From: Streptomyces nigrescens
GTDB taxonomy: Bacteria; Actinomycetota; Actinomycetes; Streptomycetales; Streptomycetaceae
Assembly: GCA_024349765.1 (NCBI GenBank)
Contig: AP026073.1
Coordinates: 5,208,001-5,272,000 of the forward strand
Direction: 5' to 3'
Length of the DNA stretch: 64,000 bases
The position numbers and the translations under genes are program-made. Below, piece after piece: positions 25,453 through 33,211 of the stretch; within the stretch, counting starts at the first letter, position 1; each line of letters opens with the position of its first letter. The notes beneath the pieces were generated by a model. The model was not told the DNA's origin, ran no database searches, and saw nothing but the letters and a program-made list of their open reading frames with translations.

Positions 25453-25482
25453 CCCCGGCCGAATTCCCCCGTTCGGCCGGGG
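25453..25482 (-). terminator. Hairpin after SDR gene
   Basis: A perfect 11-bp stem CCCCGGCCGAA / TTCGGCCGGGG with an 8-base loop lies 18 bp beyond the stop of the minus-strand SDR gene and could also serve the convergent ChaA transcript. Confidence 0.7.
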
Positions 25483-25499
25483 CTTCCCCGTTCCCGGGC

Positions 25500-26237
25500 T
25501 CACCTCAGATGCGAGGCACCGTTCACGTCCAGTACGGCCCCCGAGGACCAGACCGCCTCCGGTGAGGCGAGGTAGTGGACGGCCGACGCCACGTCCAGGG
25601 GCGCGGCGACCCGCCCGAACGGACTCTGCTGCCGCACCTCCTCCGTCAGCCGGTCCGCGACCCGCTCGGTGGTCACGAAGCCCGGCGCCACCGACGCCAC
25701 CGCGATCCCGTACGGCGCGAGGTGCACCGCCAGCGACTGGCCCATCGCGTGCAGCGCCGCCTTCGTCGCGCCGTACGCCGGATGGTCCGGCTCGCCGCGG
25801 AACGCGCCGCGCGAGCCGATGTTGACGATCCGGCCCTCCACCTCGCGCTCGATCATGTTCCGCGCCGCGCAGTAGCTCACGTGCGCCGCACCGAGCAGGT
25901 TGACGTCCACGATCCGCCGCCAGGCCCGCTGCCAGTCCTCGAACGGGGTGCGGTCCAGCGGGTGCGGCTCGTTCGCCGCGGCGTTGTTGACCAGCACGTC
26001 GACGCCGCCCAGCCCCTCCACGGCGGCCGCGACCACCGCCTCGGCCCCCTCCGGCGTGCTCACGTCCCCGTGCACCAGCACGTGTCCGCTCCCCGCGAGC
26101 CCGGCGAAGGCCTCCTCCGCCGCCTCGCGCCGGGTCGCGTAATGCAGCGCGACCCGGTCCCCGTCCGCGGCGAACCGCTCGGCAACCGCCCGCCCGATCC
26201 CCCGCGAGGCCCCCGTGACCAGCACTCCCCGACTCAT
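25500..26237 (-). CDS. SDR family oxidoreductase
   Basis: A 245-residue classical short-chain dehydrogenase. It has the Rossmann glycine motif TGASRGIGRAVAERF, the structural VLVNNAA block (NNAG variant), an active-site region with the serine in IVNIGSRGAFRGEP and YGATKAAL (YxxxK), and PGFVTT after the last strand. The ATG at 26237 has GGAGGGG six bases upstream. Similarity to 3-oxoacyl-ACP reductase-type SDRs is general and does not fix the substrate. It stands alone and is divergent from the methyltransferase. A terminator hairpin follows at 25453-25482. Confidence 0.88.
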   Translation of the reverse strand: MSRGVLVTGASRGIGRAVAERFAADGDRVALHYATRREAAEEAFAGLAGSGHVLVHGDVSTPEGAEAVVAAAVEGLGGVDVLVNNAAANEPHPLDRTPFEDWQRAWRRIVDVNLLGAAHVSYCAARNMIEREVEGRIVNIGSRGAFRGEPDHPAYGATKAALHAMGQSLAVHLAPYGIAVASVAPGFVTTERVADRLTEEVRQQSPFGRVAAPLDVASAVHYLASPEAVWSSGAVLDVNGASHLR

Positions 26238-26390
26238 CGGCACCCCTCCGTCGCTTCCGTCGCTCGCTCGGTCCACGCCTCTCGGCATACCGCAAACGAT
26301 CTTAGGGAACAGGGCGGGGGCCGGCTGCGCCCGGGGGCACCCGCACCTCGGGGCGACATCCCTGCCGTGGGGGCCCCGTACAGTCACCCC

Positions 26391-27017
26391 ATGCCGTTCG
26401 ATCACAACGACCACTACCACCGACTGCTGTTACGGCAGCTGCCCCCGGGCTGTCGTACGGCCCTCGACGTGGGGTGCGGCACCGGGCGGTTCGCGCGGCG
26501 GCTGGCGGCGCGGGGCCTCGACGTCCATGCGGTCGATCCGTCGGCCGAGGCGCTCGACCGGGCCCGCGCGGCGACCGCGGGAACGCCCGGCGGACCGCCG
26601 GTGCGCTACCAGCAGGCGGACGCGGCCCGGCTCCAACTCCCGCCGGGGCACTACGACTTCATCTCCTGCCTGGCGAGCCTGCACCACATGCCCTTCGAGA
26701 CGGTGAGCACACTGCGGGCGTCGCTCGCGCCCGGTGGTGTGCTGGCCGTCCTCGGTTGCTATCCGGAGCGGACGACGGCCGACTACGCCTGGAGCCTGGC
26801 CGCCGTACCGGCGAACGCCGCCGCCCGGCTCGCGCTCGGCGCGGCGGAGGCGCTCCGGCCGTCCGGCGCGGCGGACCCGGTACGGGCGCCGACCGCCCCG
26901 CCGACCGTGCCGCTCTCCCGGATCCGTCGGCAGGCCGCGGAGCTGCTCCCCGGGTGCCGCATCCGCCGGCTGCTCTTCTGGCGCTATCTGCTGGTCTTCC
27001 GGCGGCCCGACGACTGA
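26391..27017 (+). CDS. Class I SAM-dependent methyltransferase
   Basis: A 208-residue methyltransferase. TALDVGCGTGRFARRLAARG is motif I for SAM binding, HAVDPSAEALDRAR is the acidic end of strand 2, and YDFISCLASLHHMPFET fits motif post-II/III. The rest is a short C-terminal substrate region ending FWRYLLVFRRP, as in small-molecule methyltransferases of the UbiE/ArsM-like group. It lacks clear pathway neighbours: the divergent SDR and the downstream DNA ligase are unrelated. No ribosome site is obvious before the ATG, and a leaderless start is possible. Confidence 0.83.
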   Translation: MPFDHNDHYHRLLLRQLPPGCRTALDVGCGTGRFARRLAARGLDVHAVDPSAEALDRARAATAGTPGGPPVRYQQADAARLQLPPGHYDFISCLASLHHMPFETVSTLRASLAPGGVLAVLGCYPERTTADYAWSLAAVPANAAARLALGAAEALRPSGAADPVRAPTAPPTVPLSRIRRQAAELLPGCRIRRLLFWRYLLVFRRPDD

Positions 27018-27097
27018 TCCGGCCGGCGGACGAGGGCCCCGCTCAGGCGGTTCGGCGTCGTTCTGCGAACCCCTGCCCGTCGGCCGATGATCGAACC

Positions 27098-28069
27098 ATG
27101 GCCCCCACCACCGGGCGCGGCCCGGCCCCGTACCCCGTGATCGAGCCGATGCTGGCCTCGGTCGGGCCGCTGCCCGCCCCGCACGAGGAGGCGGCCTGGG
27201 CGTTCGAGGCCAAATGGGACGGCGCGCGGTGCATCGTCAACACCGCGGGCGACGGCACGATCCGGCTGGTCACCCGGGCGGGCAACGACGCCACGACCAC
27301 GTATCCGGAGCTGGCGCCGCTCGGGGAGCAGCTGCGGGGCCGGATCGCGGTGCTGGACGGCGAGGTCGTGGTCCTCGATCCGCGCGGCCGGCCGGACTTC
27401 GGGCTGCTGCAGCGCCGGATGGGCGTGGTGAATCCGCGCCGCACCGCCCGGCTGGCCATGGAGCACCCGGTCCACCTGGTCCTGTTCGACCTCATGTTTC
27501 TGGAGGGGCCGCTGCTGGGCGCGCCGTACTTCGAGCGGCGCACCGCACTGGCCGGGCTGGGACTGCGCGGCCCCAACTGGTCGGTGCCCGGCTTCGTGGA
27601 GGGTCACGGTCAGCAGGCCTGGGAGGCCTCGCTGCAGGGCGGCCTCGAAGGCGTGGTGGCCAAGCGGCTCACCTCCGTGTACCTGCCCGGGGTCCGGTCA
27701 CCCGAGTGGCGCAAGACCAAGCATCTGGAGACCCTCGACGTGGTCATCGGCGGCTGGCTGGAGGGGCACGGCACGCTGGCCGGACTGCCCGGTTCCGTGC
27801 TCGCGGGGGTGGCGGAACCGTCCGGGCTGCGGTACGTCGGTTCGGTCGGCTCGGGGCTGTCCGAACGGGAGCGCCGCGAACTGGCGCAGTACCTGGGGGT
27901 GATCCCGCTCGACCGCTCCCCGTTCGTCAACCCGGTGGACGCGTCGGACGCCCACTGGGCCGAGCCCCGGCTCGTCGCCGAGATCGCCTTCAGCGGCTGG
28001 ACCTCGGCCGGCCGGCTGCGCCACCCGATCTGGCACCGACTGCGGCCGGACCTGACCCACTTGGGGTGA
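27098..28069 (+). CDS. ATP-dependent DNA ligase (LigC-like)
   Basis: A 323-residue minimal ATP-dependent DNA ligase. Motif I is EAKWDGARC with Lys39 as the adenylated residue; VLDGEVVVLD is motif III; LEGVVAKRLTS is motif IV; EWRKTKHLETLDVVIGG is motif V leading into the OB domain (VGSVGSGLSERERREL). There is no polymerase or nuclease domain, so it resembles the stand-alone LigC/LigD-ligase proteins that join breaks in repair, often with Ku in end joining. No Ku gene is in the window. An IS110-type element lies only a few bases after the stop codon but leaves the gene intact. Confidence 0.88.
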   Translation: MAPTTGRGPAPYPVIEPMLASVGPLPAPHEEAAWAFEAKWDGARCIVNTAGDGTIRLVTRAGNDATTTYPELAPLGEQLRGRIAVLDGEVVVLDPRGRPDFGLLQRRMGVVNPRRTARLAMEHPVHLVLFDLMFLEGPLLGAPYFERRTALAGLGLRGPNWSVPGFVEGHGQQAWEASLQGGLEGVVAKRLTSVYLPGVRSPEWRKTKHLETLDVVIGGWLEGHGTLAGLPGSVLAGVAEPSGLRYVGSVGSGLSERERRELAQYLGVIPLDRSPFVNPVDASDAHWAEPRLVAEIAFSGWTSAGRLRHPIWHRLRPDLTHLG

Positions 28070-28095
28070 GGCGGGGGGTGCCTCTATGTCTTTGG

Positions 28096-29298
28096 TCAAG
28101 CGAGGCGTGGGGTTCTGGGTTCGTAGAAGGTGCCGTCGCGGAGCATCGCGAACAGCACATTGATCCGCTGGCGGGCCAGGCGGAGAAGTGCCTGGGTGTG
28201 GGTTTTCCCTCGGGCCCGGCATTTGTCGTAGTAGGTGCGGGAGGCGGGATCGTGCAGGGCGGCGAACGCGGACAGGAACATCGCGCGTTTGAGCTGTCGG
28301 TTGCCGCCTCTGGGTGCGTGTTCGCCATGGATCGAGGTCCCCGACGATCTGGTGGCCGGGGCGAGGCCGGCGTAGGAGGCGAGATGGGCGGCGGTGGGGA
28401 AGCTGGTGCCGTCGCCGACGGTGACCAGCAAAGTAGCGGCGGTCCTGACCGCGACCCCCGGCATCGAGGTCAGGACCTGGGAAAGAGGGTGTGCCTCCAG
28501 CAGGGCAGCGATCTGGGCTTCCAGAGCCCGACGTTGCTCGTGCACGGCTGCGAGCGAGCGGGCCAGGGAGGGGATCACGACGTCGAGGGTGCCGGTCCCG
28601 GGAACGACGACGGTCTGCTCGTCGAGCGCGTTGAAGACCTCCTCGATCAGTCGCTGGGCCATGCGCGGGGCTTTGGGTCTGATCACCTCGACGAGTCTGC
28701 GGCGTCCGGCTTTGCGCAGCGCGGCCGGGGATCCGTAGCGTTCCAGCAGCCAGGTGACGGCCTGGTGGTCCAGGCGGGGGCCCAGGACGCGTTCCAAGCT
28801 GGGGTGGAACTGGGTGAGCAGGCCGCGTATGCGGTTGGAGGTGCGGGTGGCCTCGGCCGCGAGGTCCTGGTCGAAGCCGACCAGAACGGTCAGCTCGGCG
28901 GTGATCTCGTCGGTCAGTTCCAGCGAGCGCAGGGTGTGCGGCATGGTGCGGGCAGCATCCGCGATCACGGCCGCGTCCTTCGCGTCGGTTTTCGCCTCGC
29001 CGGGATACAGGTCGGCGATCCGCCGCATGGCAAGTCCCGGCAGATAGGCGACCTTGCAGCCGGCGTCCCGGGCGACCGTCAGGGGCAGGGCGCCGATCGA
29101 GGCGGGCTGGTCCACGATCACCAGTACGGTGCCGAACTTCGCGGCCAGCTTGTCGAAGACGGCCCGCAGCTTCGGCTCGCTGTTGGGAAGCTGCTTATCG
29201 AAGACCTTCTTGCCGGCCGGGGTCAGCCCGTGCCCGTGATGGGCACTCTTGCCGACGTCCAAGCCTAGGAAGACGCCCACGTCGCCGGTGTCGAACAT
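28096..29298 (-). CDS. IS110-family transposase
   Basis: A 400-residue DEDD transposase. The N-terminal RuvC-like domain shows GVFLGLDVGKSAHHGH (first Asp), VIVDQPASIGALPL and ADLYPGEAKTDAKDAAVIA (DAKDA acidic block). The C-terminal Tnp_20 domain shows VLTSMPGVAVRTAATLL, HLASYAGLAPATRSSG (with the serine nucleophile expected here) and GGNRQLKRAMFLSAFA. The ATG at 29298 has GGGGAG four bases upstream. In this family recombination is guided by a structured bridge RNA from the element's non-coding end. The frame is full length with no frameshift. Confidence 0.93.
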   Translation of the reverse strand: MFDTGDVGVFLGLDVGKSAHHGHGLTPAGKKVFDKQLPNSEPKLRAVFDKLAAKFGTVLVIVDQPASIGALPLTVARDAGCKVAYLPGLAMRRIADLYPGEAKTDAKDAAVIADAARTMPHTLRSLELTDEITAELTVLVGFDQDLAAEATRTSNRIRGLLTQFHPSLERVLGPRLDHQAVTWLLERYGSPAALRKAGRRRLVEVIRPKAPRMAQRLIEEVFNALDEQTVVVPGTGTLDVVIPSLARSLAAVHEQRRALEAQIAALLEAHPLSQVLTSMPGVAVRTAATLLVTVGDGTSFPTAAHLASYAGLAPATRSSGTSIHGEHAPRGGNRQLKRAMFLSAFAALHDPASRTYYDKCRARGKTHTQALLRLARQRINVLFAMLRDGTFYEPRTPRLA

Positions 29299-29451
29299 CG
29301 TGCTCCCCACTACTTCGGTGCAGTGCCGGCCAGGGCGATGGTGCCGTACTCGCGCATCCACGTTATGCAGACCTGCCGCCCGCACGGTGCCGGGCATTGC
29401 GCCAGGCCAGGCGGTGGTCGGACCTCTCATCAGCGTCTCCAACGGCACCCC
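29299..29451 (-). ncRNA. Candidate bridge RNA region of the IS110 element
   Basis: The longer non-coding end of the element lies 5' of the transposase, the side where IS110-group elements encode the bridge RNA that base-pairs with target and donor DNA. The region is about 150 bp, GC-rich and able to fold. I identify it by position only and have not resolved the loops. Confidence 0.35.
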
Positions 29452-29658
29452 ACGGACCCGGTGACACCACCCCCCAGGTCATGCGCTCGACAGGGGGACA
29501 CAGTCATGCCGGGCCCGCAGGCCAGCGGTCCTCTTGCAGGACCGCGAAGAACATAACGGGGAGAGGGGGCGGGGGCACGAGGTGGGGCGGTGGTGGGGCA
29601 GGGACGGCTGCCCCGTAACGCCACTACGGACGGCGGAACTCCGTCACGGACGGCAGGA

Positions 29659-29780
29659 GGCGCCCGTCACGGACGGCAGAAGGCCACCGTCACCGACGAC
29701 AAGTGGCGCCCCTCACGGACGGCAGAAGGCCACCGTCACCGACGACAAGAGGCGCCCGTCACGGACGGCAGAAGGACGCC
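29659..29780. repeat. 46-bp tandem repeat overlapping the 3' end of the secreted-protein gene
   Basis: Two full 46-bp units (29659-29704, 29705-29750) differ at two positions, and a partial third (29751-29780) runs into the 3' end of the gene at 29759. The shared core GTCACGGACGGCAGAAGG contains the gene's stop codon and last codons (FCRP). A further half unit lies at about 29640-29658. The repeats look like duplications of the gene's tail. Confidence 0.8.
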
Positions 29781-30658
29781 TCGGTGATCGAGCCGCCGGC
29801 GTTCTCGTCGTCCGAGCCGAGGACGCCCTTGTGGGACTTCGGCAGACAGGCCAGCGCCTCTATCTTGTGCCCGGAGAAGGTGGCGAGCCGCTTCGGTGCG
29901 TCGGACACCTTCAGCCGGACGGCGCCGTGCTTGCCGACGGAGAGGTGCCCGGCGGCGTAGAGCGCGGAGTCGAACGGCCCGTCGTCGCCCGGATCCGAGG
30001 TGGACGACACGGTGAGCGCGCCGTCGGCGGAGAGCTTCACGTCGGAGATCTGCCGGACGTCCTTCTTGGGGTACGGTGCCCGGAATTTCGCGGAATCCCG
30101 GGAACCGAATGCATTGGTGGCCGAGTTCCATTCCGCCGCGGTGAGCTTCCCGGGGTGATCATCGCTTCCCCGGTCCGCCCAGACCGCGGCTATTTTCCCG
30201 TGCCCGACGGCAGCCAGCGCAAATCCTTCGTAGTTTCCGTCAGACGAAACACCGGGCAGCCGGAAGGTACGCAGTACCTGGACGGTGGTGTTCTCGCGGC
30301 GAATGCGGTACGCCGTTCCGTCGCTCGCCAGGGCCACGTACTCATGGGCCCGGCCCGGTACGGCGTCGATCGCCTCGAGGTCGACGGGCAGGGTGCCGCG
30401 CCAGGTCACGGGGGTCACCCGGGGTGCCGCGCCGGGACGGTAGGCGACCGCGACCAGGCGGTTCTCGCCGGGCTTCTTGTTGTCGCGGACGGCGAGGGTG
30501 TCCACCGTGTCGCCGTGCCGGCCGTCGACCACGATGCCGCTGAGACCGGCCGTGATGCCGTCCCCGACGCGATGCCAGCCCTGCGCCGCGCCGGCGGTCG
30601 CGGACGGTGTCAGGAGTGCGGCGCCCACCAGGGCGACGCTGAATGCTTTCTTGATCAT
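29759..30658 (-). CDS. Secreted protein, probable beta-propeller-like, function unknown
   Basis: A 299-residue preprotein with a Sec signal peptide (MIKKAFSVALVGAALLTPSA then TAGAA). The mature part alternates short beta-strand-like stretches with polar loops (ITAGLSGIVVDG, LEAIDAVPGRAHEYVALAS, YEGFALAAVGHGKIAAVWAD, HKIEALACLPKSHKGVLGSDDE). The pattern recalls the phytase-like/SdiA-regulated esterase-like propellers, where strands containing D/E-x-E motifs recur. Two cysteines near the C terminus (ALACLP, SFCRP) may pair. Its 3' end lies inside a 46-bp tandem repeat. I do not assign an activity. Confidence 0.7.
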   Translation of the reverse strand: MIKKAFSVALVGAALLTPSATAGAAQGWHRVGDGITAGLSGIVVDGRHGDTVDTLAVRDNKKPGENRLVAVAYRPGAAPRVTPVTWRGTLPVDLEAIDAVPGRAHEYVALASDGTAYRIRRENTTVQVLRTFRLPGVSSDGNYEGFALAAVGHGKIAAVWADRGSDDHPGKLTAAEWNSATNAFGSRDSAKFRAPYPKKDVRQISDVKLSADGALTVSSTSDPGDDGPFDSALYAAGHLSVGKHGAVRLKVSDAPKRLATFSGHKIEALACLPKSHKGVLGSDDENAGGSITEASFCRP

Positions 30659-31013
30659 CGGGCGATGGTAGGCAGTGCCCCGGGTCGCTGAACAGGTCCG
30701 GTAGGACACCTCTCTCACATTCCATCCCGCATTTTTCAGGAATTCCACCACAAGGCACCCGACCTTTCGTAAGCGCGCGGCTTGGTGCAAGGAACGCGAC
30801 CTGCGGCAAGGGGCGCGAAATGCGGAATTCCGGCGCGGCCGCGGACGCGGGTGCGGGTGCGGCCGCGGGTGCGGGTGCGGGTGCCCACCGGAATCACCGC
30901 ACGGGCCCCGGATCCCCGCCATGAGGTCCGGTCCCGGAGGGCACACGATGGAGAACACGAGGGGCACGCAATGGCCCGGGGGTCCGCGCCACCGCAGACG
31001 GAAGGAGCCGACG
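30659..31013. other. Divergent intergenic region with GCGGGT hexamer array
   Basis: About 355 bp between the secreted-protein gene and the plus-strand GST gene. At 30847-30882 the hexamer GCGGGT occurs five times with one variant (GCGGCC). A plus-strand frame begins at 30921 upstream of the GST start but adds only Arg/Gly-rich residues. Both promoters must lie here but I cannot name the elements. Confidence 0.45.
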
Positions 31014-32138
31014 ATGCCCGGCAACGGCAGGGGAAGTGGCAACGACAGCGGGAACGGCAAGGGAAGCGGCAGCGGGAGCGGCACGGGAAGCGGCAGCGGC
31101 AGCGGCAGCAGTGGCAAGGGCGACGGCAACGCCGCGTACGGCAGCAAGCCCTTCAAGCGCTCGAAGAGCCACTTCGCCGACCGCATCACGGCGGACGGCC
31201 GCGACGGGTGGCCGGTCGAAGCCGGCCGCTACCGCCTGGTGGCCAGCCGTGCCTGCCCGTGGGCGAGCCGCGCCGTGATCTCCCGGCGGCTGCTCGGGCT
31301 GGAGGACGCGCTCTCGCTCGCCATCGCCGACCCCATCCAGGACGACCGCAGCTGGCGCTTCACCCTGGATCCGGACGGCCGCGACCCCGTGTTGGGCATC
31401 GGCTACCTCAGGGAGGCGTACGACGCCCGGGAGAAGGACTACCCCGGTGGGGTCAGCGTGCCCGCCATCGTGGACATCCCCAGCGGCCAACTGGTCACCA
31501 ACGACTTCCAGCAGATCACGCTGGACCTCGCGACGGAGTGGACGGCACTGCACCGGCCCGGCGCGCCGGACCTCTATCCGGAGCCGTTGCGCGAGGAGAT
31601 CGACGTGGTCATGGCGGGCGTCTACCGCGACGTCAACAACGGGGTCTACCGGGCCGGATTCGCCACCGGGCAGAGCGAGTACGAGTCCGCCTTCCACGAT
31701 CTCTTCCGGCGCCTGGACCTGCTGTCCGAGCGGCTCGCGGACCGCCGCTACCTCGTGGGCGACACGATCACCGAGGCCGACATCCGGCTGTTCACCACGC
31801 TGGTCCGCTTCGACGCCGTCTACCACGGTCACTTCAAGTGCAACGGGTTCAAGCTGGCCGAGGACCCGGTGCTGTGGGCGTATGCCAAGGACCTCTTCCA
31901 GACCCCGGGCTTCGGCGACACCGTCGACTTCCACCACATCAAGCAGCACTACTACCGGGTGCACACGGGCATCAATCCGACCGGCCTGGTCCCGGTCGGG
32001 CCGGACCTGTCCGGCTGGCTGACCCCGCACCACCGCGCGGAGTTGGGCGGCCGGCCGTTCGGCGACGGCACGCCGCCGGGCCCGGTGCCACCGGCCGAGG
32101 AAGTACCGCCCACCGGCCGCCCCGAGCCGCTGCACTGA
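31014..32138 (+). CDS. Glutathionyl-hydroquinone reductase-type GST (Xi class)
   Basis: A 374-residue Xi-class glutathione transferase relative. The catalytic motif is SRACPWASRAVI with Cys81; the second domain has LVTNDFQQITLDLATEW and the long C-terminal helices DRRYLVGDTITEADIRLFTT and KDLFQTPGFGDTVDFHHIK typical of these enzymes. They reductively remove a thiol adduct from quinones. Streptomyces make mycothiol rather than glutathione, so mycothiolyl-hydroquinones are the likely substrate. The first 38 residues are almost pure Gly/Ser/Asn/Lys repeats, not part of the fold. The ATG at 31014 follows GAAGGAG. The stop is at 32138, with a repeat-rich spacer after it. Confidence 0.85.
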   Translation: MPGNGRGSGNDSGNGKGSGSGSGTGSGSGSGSSGKGDGNAAYGSKPFKRSKSHFADRITADGRDGWPVEAGRYRLVASRACPWASRAVISRRLLGLEDALSLAIADPIQDDRSWRFTLDPDGRDPVLGIGYLREAYDAREKDYPGGVSVPAIVDIPSGQLVTNDFQQITLDLATEWTALHRPGAPDLYPEPLREEIDVVMAGVYRDVNNGVYRAGFATGQSEYESAFHDLFRRLDLLSERLADRRYLVGDTITEADIRLFTTLVRFDAVYHGHFKCNGFKLAEDPVLWAYAKDLFQTPGFGDTVDFHHIKQHYYRVHTGINPTGLVPVGPDLSGWLTPHHRAELGGRPFGDGTPPGPVPPAEEVPPTGRPEPLH

Positions 32139-32438
32139 CCGCGGGGCGGCCACAGCCCCGGCCGTCGGCCCGACTTCCTGGTTGCCGGGCTGCCGGGCTG
32201 CCTGATCGCCGGGCCGTCCTGATCGCCGGGCTGCCTGGCCTGACCGTCACGCCGTGCCGTGAGACGCTGAAACAAACAGGACGCTGGCGCAAATACGGGG
32301 ACAGACAGACGGGCCCCAGAGTCAGACACAGGTACACGCACAGGCACGTACACAGGCATACGCACACGAACACGCACAGACACAGACACAGGGACAGACG
32401 GGGACGGGGACTCCACAGTCAGCCGAGGAGTGAGTCCG
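32139..32438. repeat. Spacer with CA-rich microsatellite-like tract
   Basis: Downstream of the GST gene, 32160-32240 contains several copies of a GCCGGGCTGCC-like unit. From about 32320 to 32400 the plus strand becomes a tract of irregular CACAG/CACG/ACAGA steps (for example CACAGGCACGTACACAGGCA), unusual in composition for this chromosome. No gene is supported. Confidence 0.6.
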
Positions 32439-32738
32439 ATGAGGATGGTCCTGAAGGCCCGGATACCGACCGAGGCGGGCAACGCGGTACTCAGGAACGG
32501 CACCCTGTTGAAGATCATGGAGGCGGCGTACGCCGCCCTGCAGCCCGAGGCGTCGTACTTCACCCTCGAAGACGGCGAGCGCACCTGCTTCTTCTATTTC
32601 GACATGCAGCAGTCCTCCCAGATGCCGCCGGTCCTCGAATCGTTCTTCATGGACCTGAACGCGAAGGTCGCGCTCCAGCCGGTGATGAACGCCGACGACC
32701 TCCGCACCGGCCTCGGGGACATGATGAGCGGCACCTAA
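32439..32738 (+). CDS. Small hypothetical protein
   Basis: A 99-residue acidic protein with no family I can name. It opens MVLKARIPTEAGNAVLRNG, has an aromatic patch EASYFTLEDGERTCFFYFDM, and ends with a helix-like MNADDLRTGLGDMMSGT. The alpha-beta-beta-alpha pattern suggests a small ferredoxin-like fold, perhaps similar to antibiotic-biosynthesis-monooxygenase or DUF3303-like dimers, but this is a guess. GAGGAG lies eight bases before the chosen ATG at 32439. It stands between two repeat-rich spacers and may be co-transcribed with the GST gene. Confidence 0.65.
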   Translation: MRMVLKARIPTEAGNAVLRNGTLLKIMEAAYAALQPEASYFTLEDGERTCFFYFDMQQSSQMPPVLESFFMDLNAKVALQPVMNADDLRTGLGDMMSGT

Positions 32739-33211
32739 GCAGGGTCGATGAGCTGAACCTGAACCGAGGGGCGATGAACTGCACCTGAGCGCCACCAGAG
32801 CGGAGGGGCGATGAGCTGAACCTGAGCGCCACCGGAGCGGAGGGACCGGAGCAGAGGGACCGGAGCGGCTCCCGACGACCGTTCCGACTGCCCCAGGTGC
32901 CCTGACCCGTCTTGGCCGTGCCCATCCGTCTGGGCCACCCCGTCTCGGCCGTCCCGGCCGTCCCGGCCGTCCTCACCCGCAGCGGCCTTCCCGACCGTCC
33001 GCACCCGCCTTGGTTGCCCCTGCCGCCCTCACACGTCCCGGCCATCCCGACCGTCCGCACACTTCCTGGCCGTCCCGACCGTTCGCACACTTCCTGGCCG
33101 TCCCAGCCGGTTCCACGCGTCTCGGCTGTCCCGACCGGCCCCACGCGTCCTGGCCATCCCAATCCGGCCCCGCGCCTCATGGCCGTCCGAGCCACCGTCC
33201 CGACCGCCCGC
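32739..33211. repeat. Repeat-rich spacer downstream of MocR gene
   Basis: At 32758-32860 a unit containing GGGCGATGAGCTGAACCTGA and GCGCCACCRGAGCGGAGGG is repeated two to three times. From about 32950 to 33190 a degenerate unit of roughly 31-33 bp, CCTGGCCRTCCCGACCGKYC with CGCACACTT or CACGCGT endings, recurs about seven times. Open frames through it on both strands encode only low-complexity peptides and are not supported as genes. Confidence 0.65.

Larger units (their letters stand above)
28075..29451. mobile_element. IS110-family insertion sequence
   Basis: One complete transposase gene with about 20 bp on its 3' side and 150 bp on its 5' side. An 8-bp inverted pair GGGGTGCC (28075-28082) and GGCACCCC (29444-29451) is the best guess for the ends; IS110 elements usually have only short or no terminal repeats and make no target duplication, so the limits are tentative. 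It sits immediately after the DNA ligase stop and upstream of a repeat-rich spacer. The transposase frame is unbroken, so the element may be active. Confidence 0.65.

Noticed and set aside
27214-29268. 684-codon plus-strand frame across the ligase and the insertion sequence
   Set aside because: Out-of-frame reading of two real genes with no recognisable domain.
29640-29780. CRISPR-like array
   Set aside because: The repeats are contiguous without unique spacers, share the end of a coding gene, and no cas genes are near.
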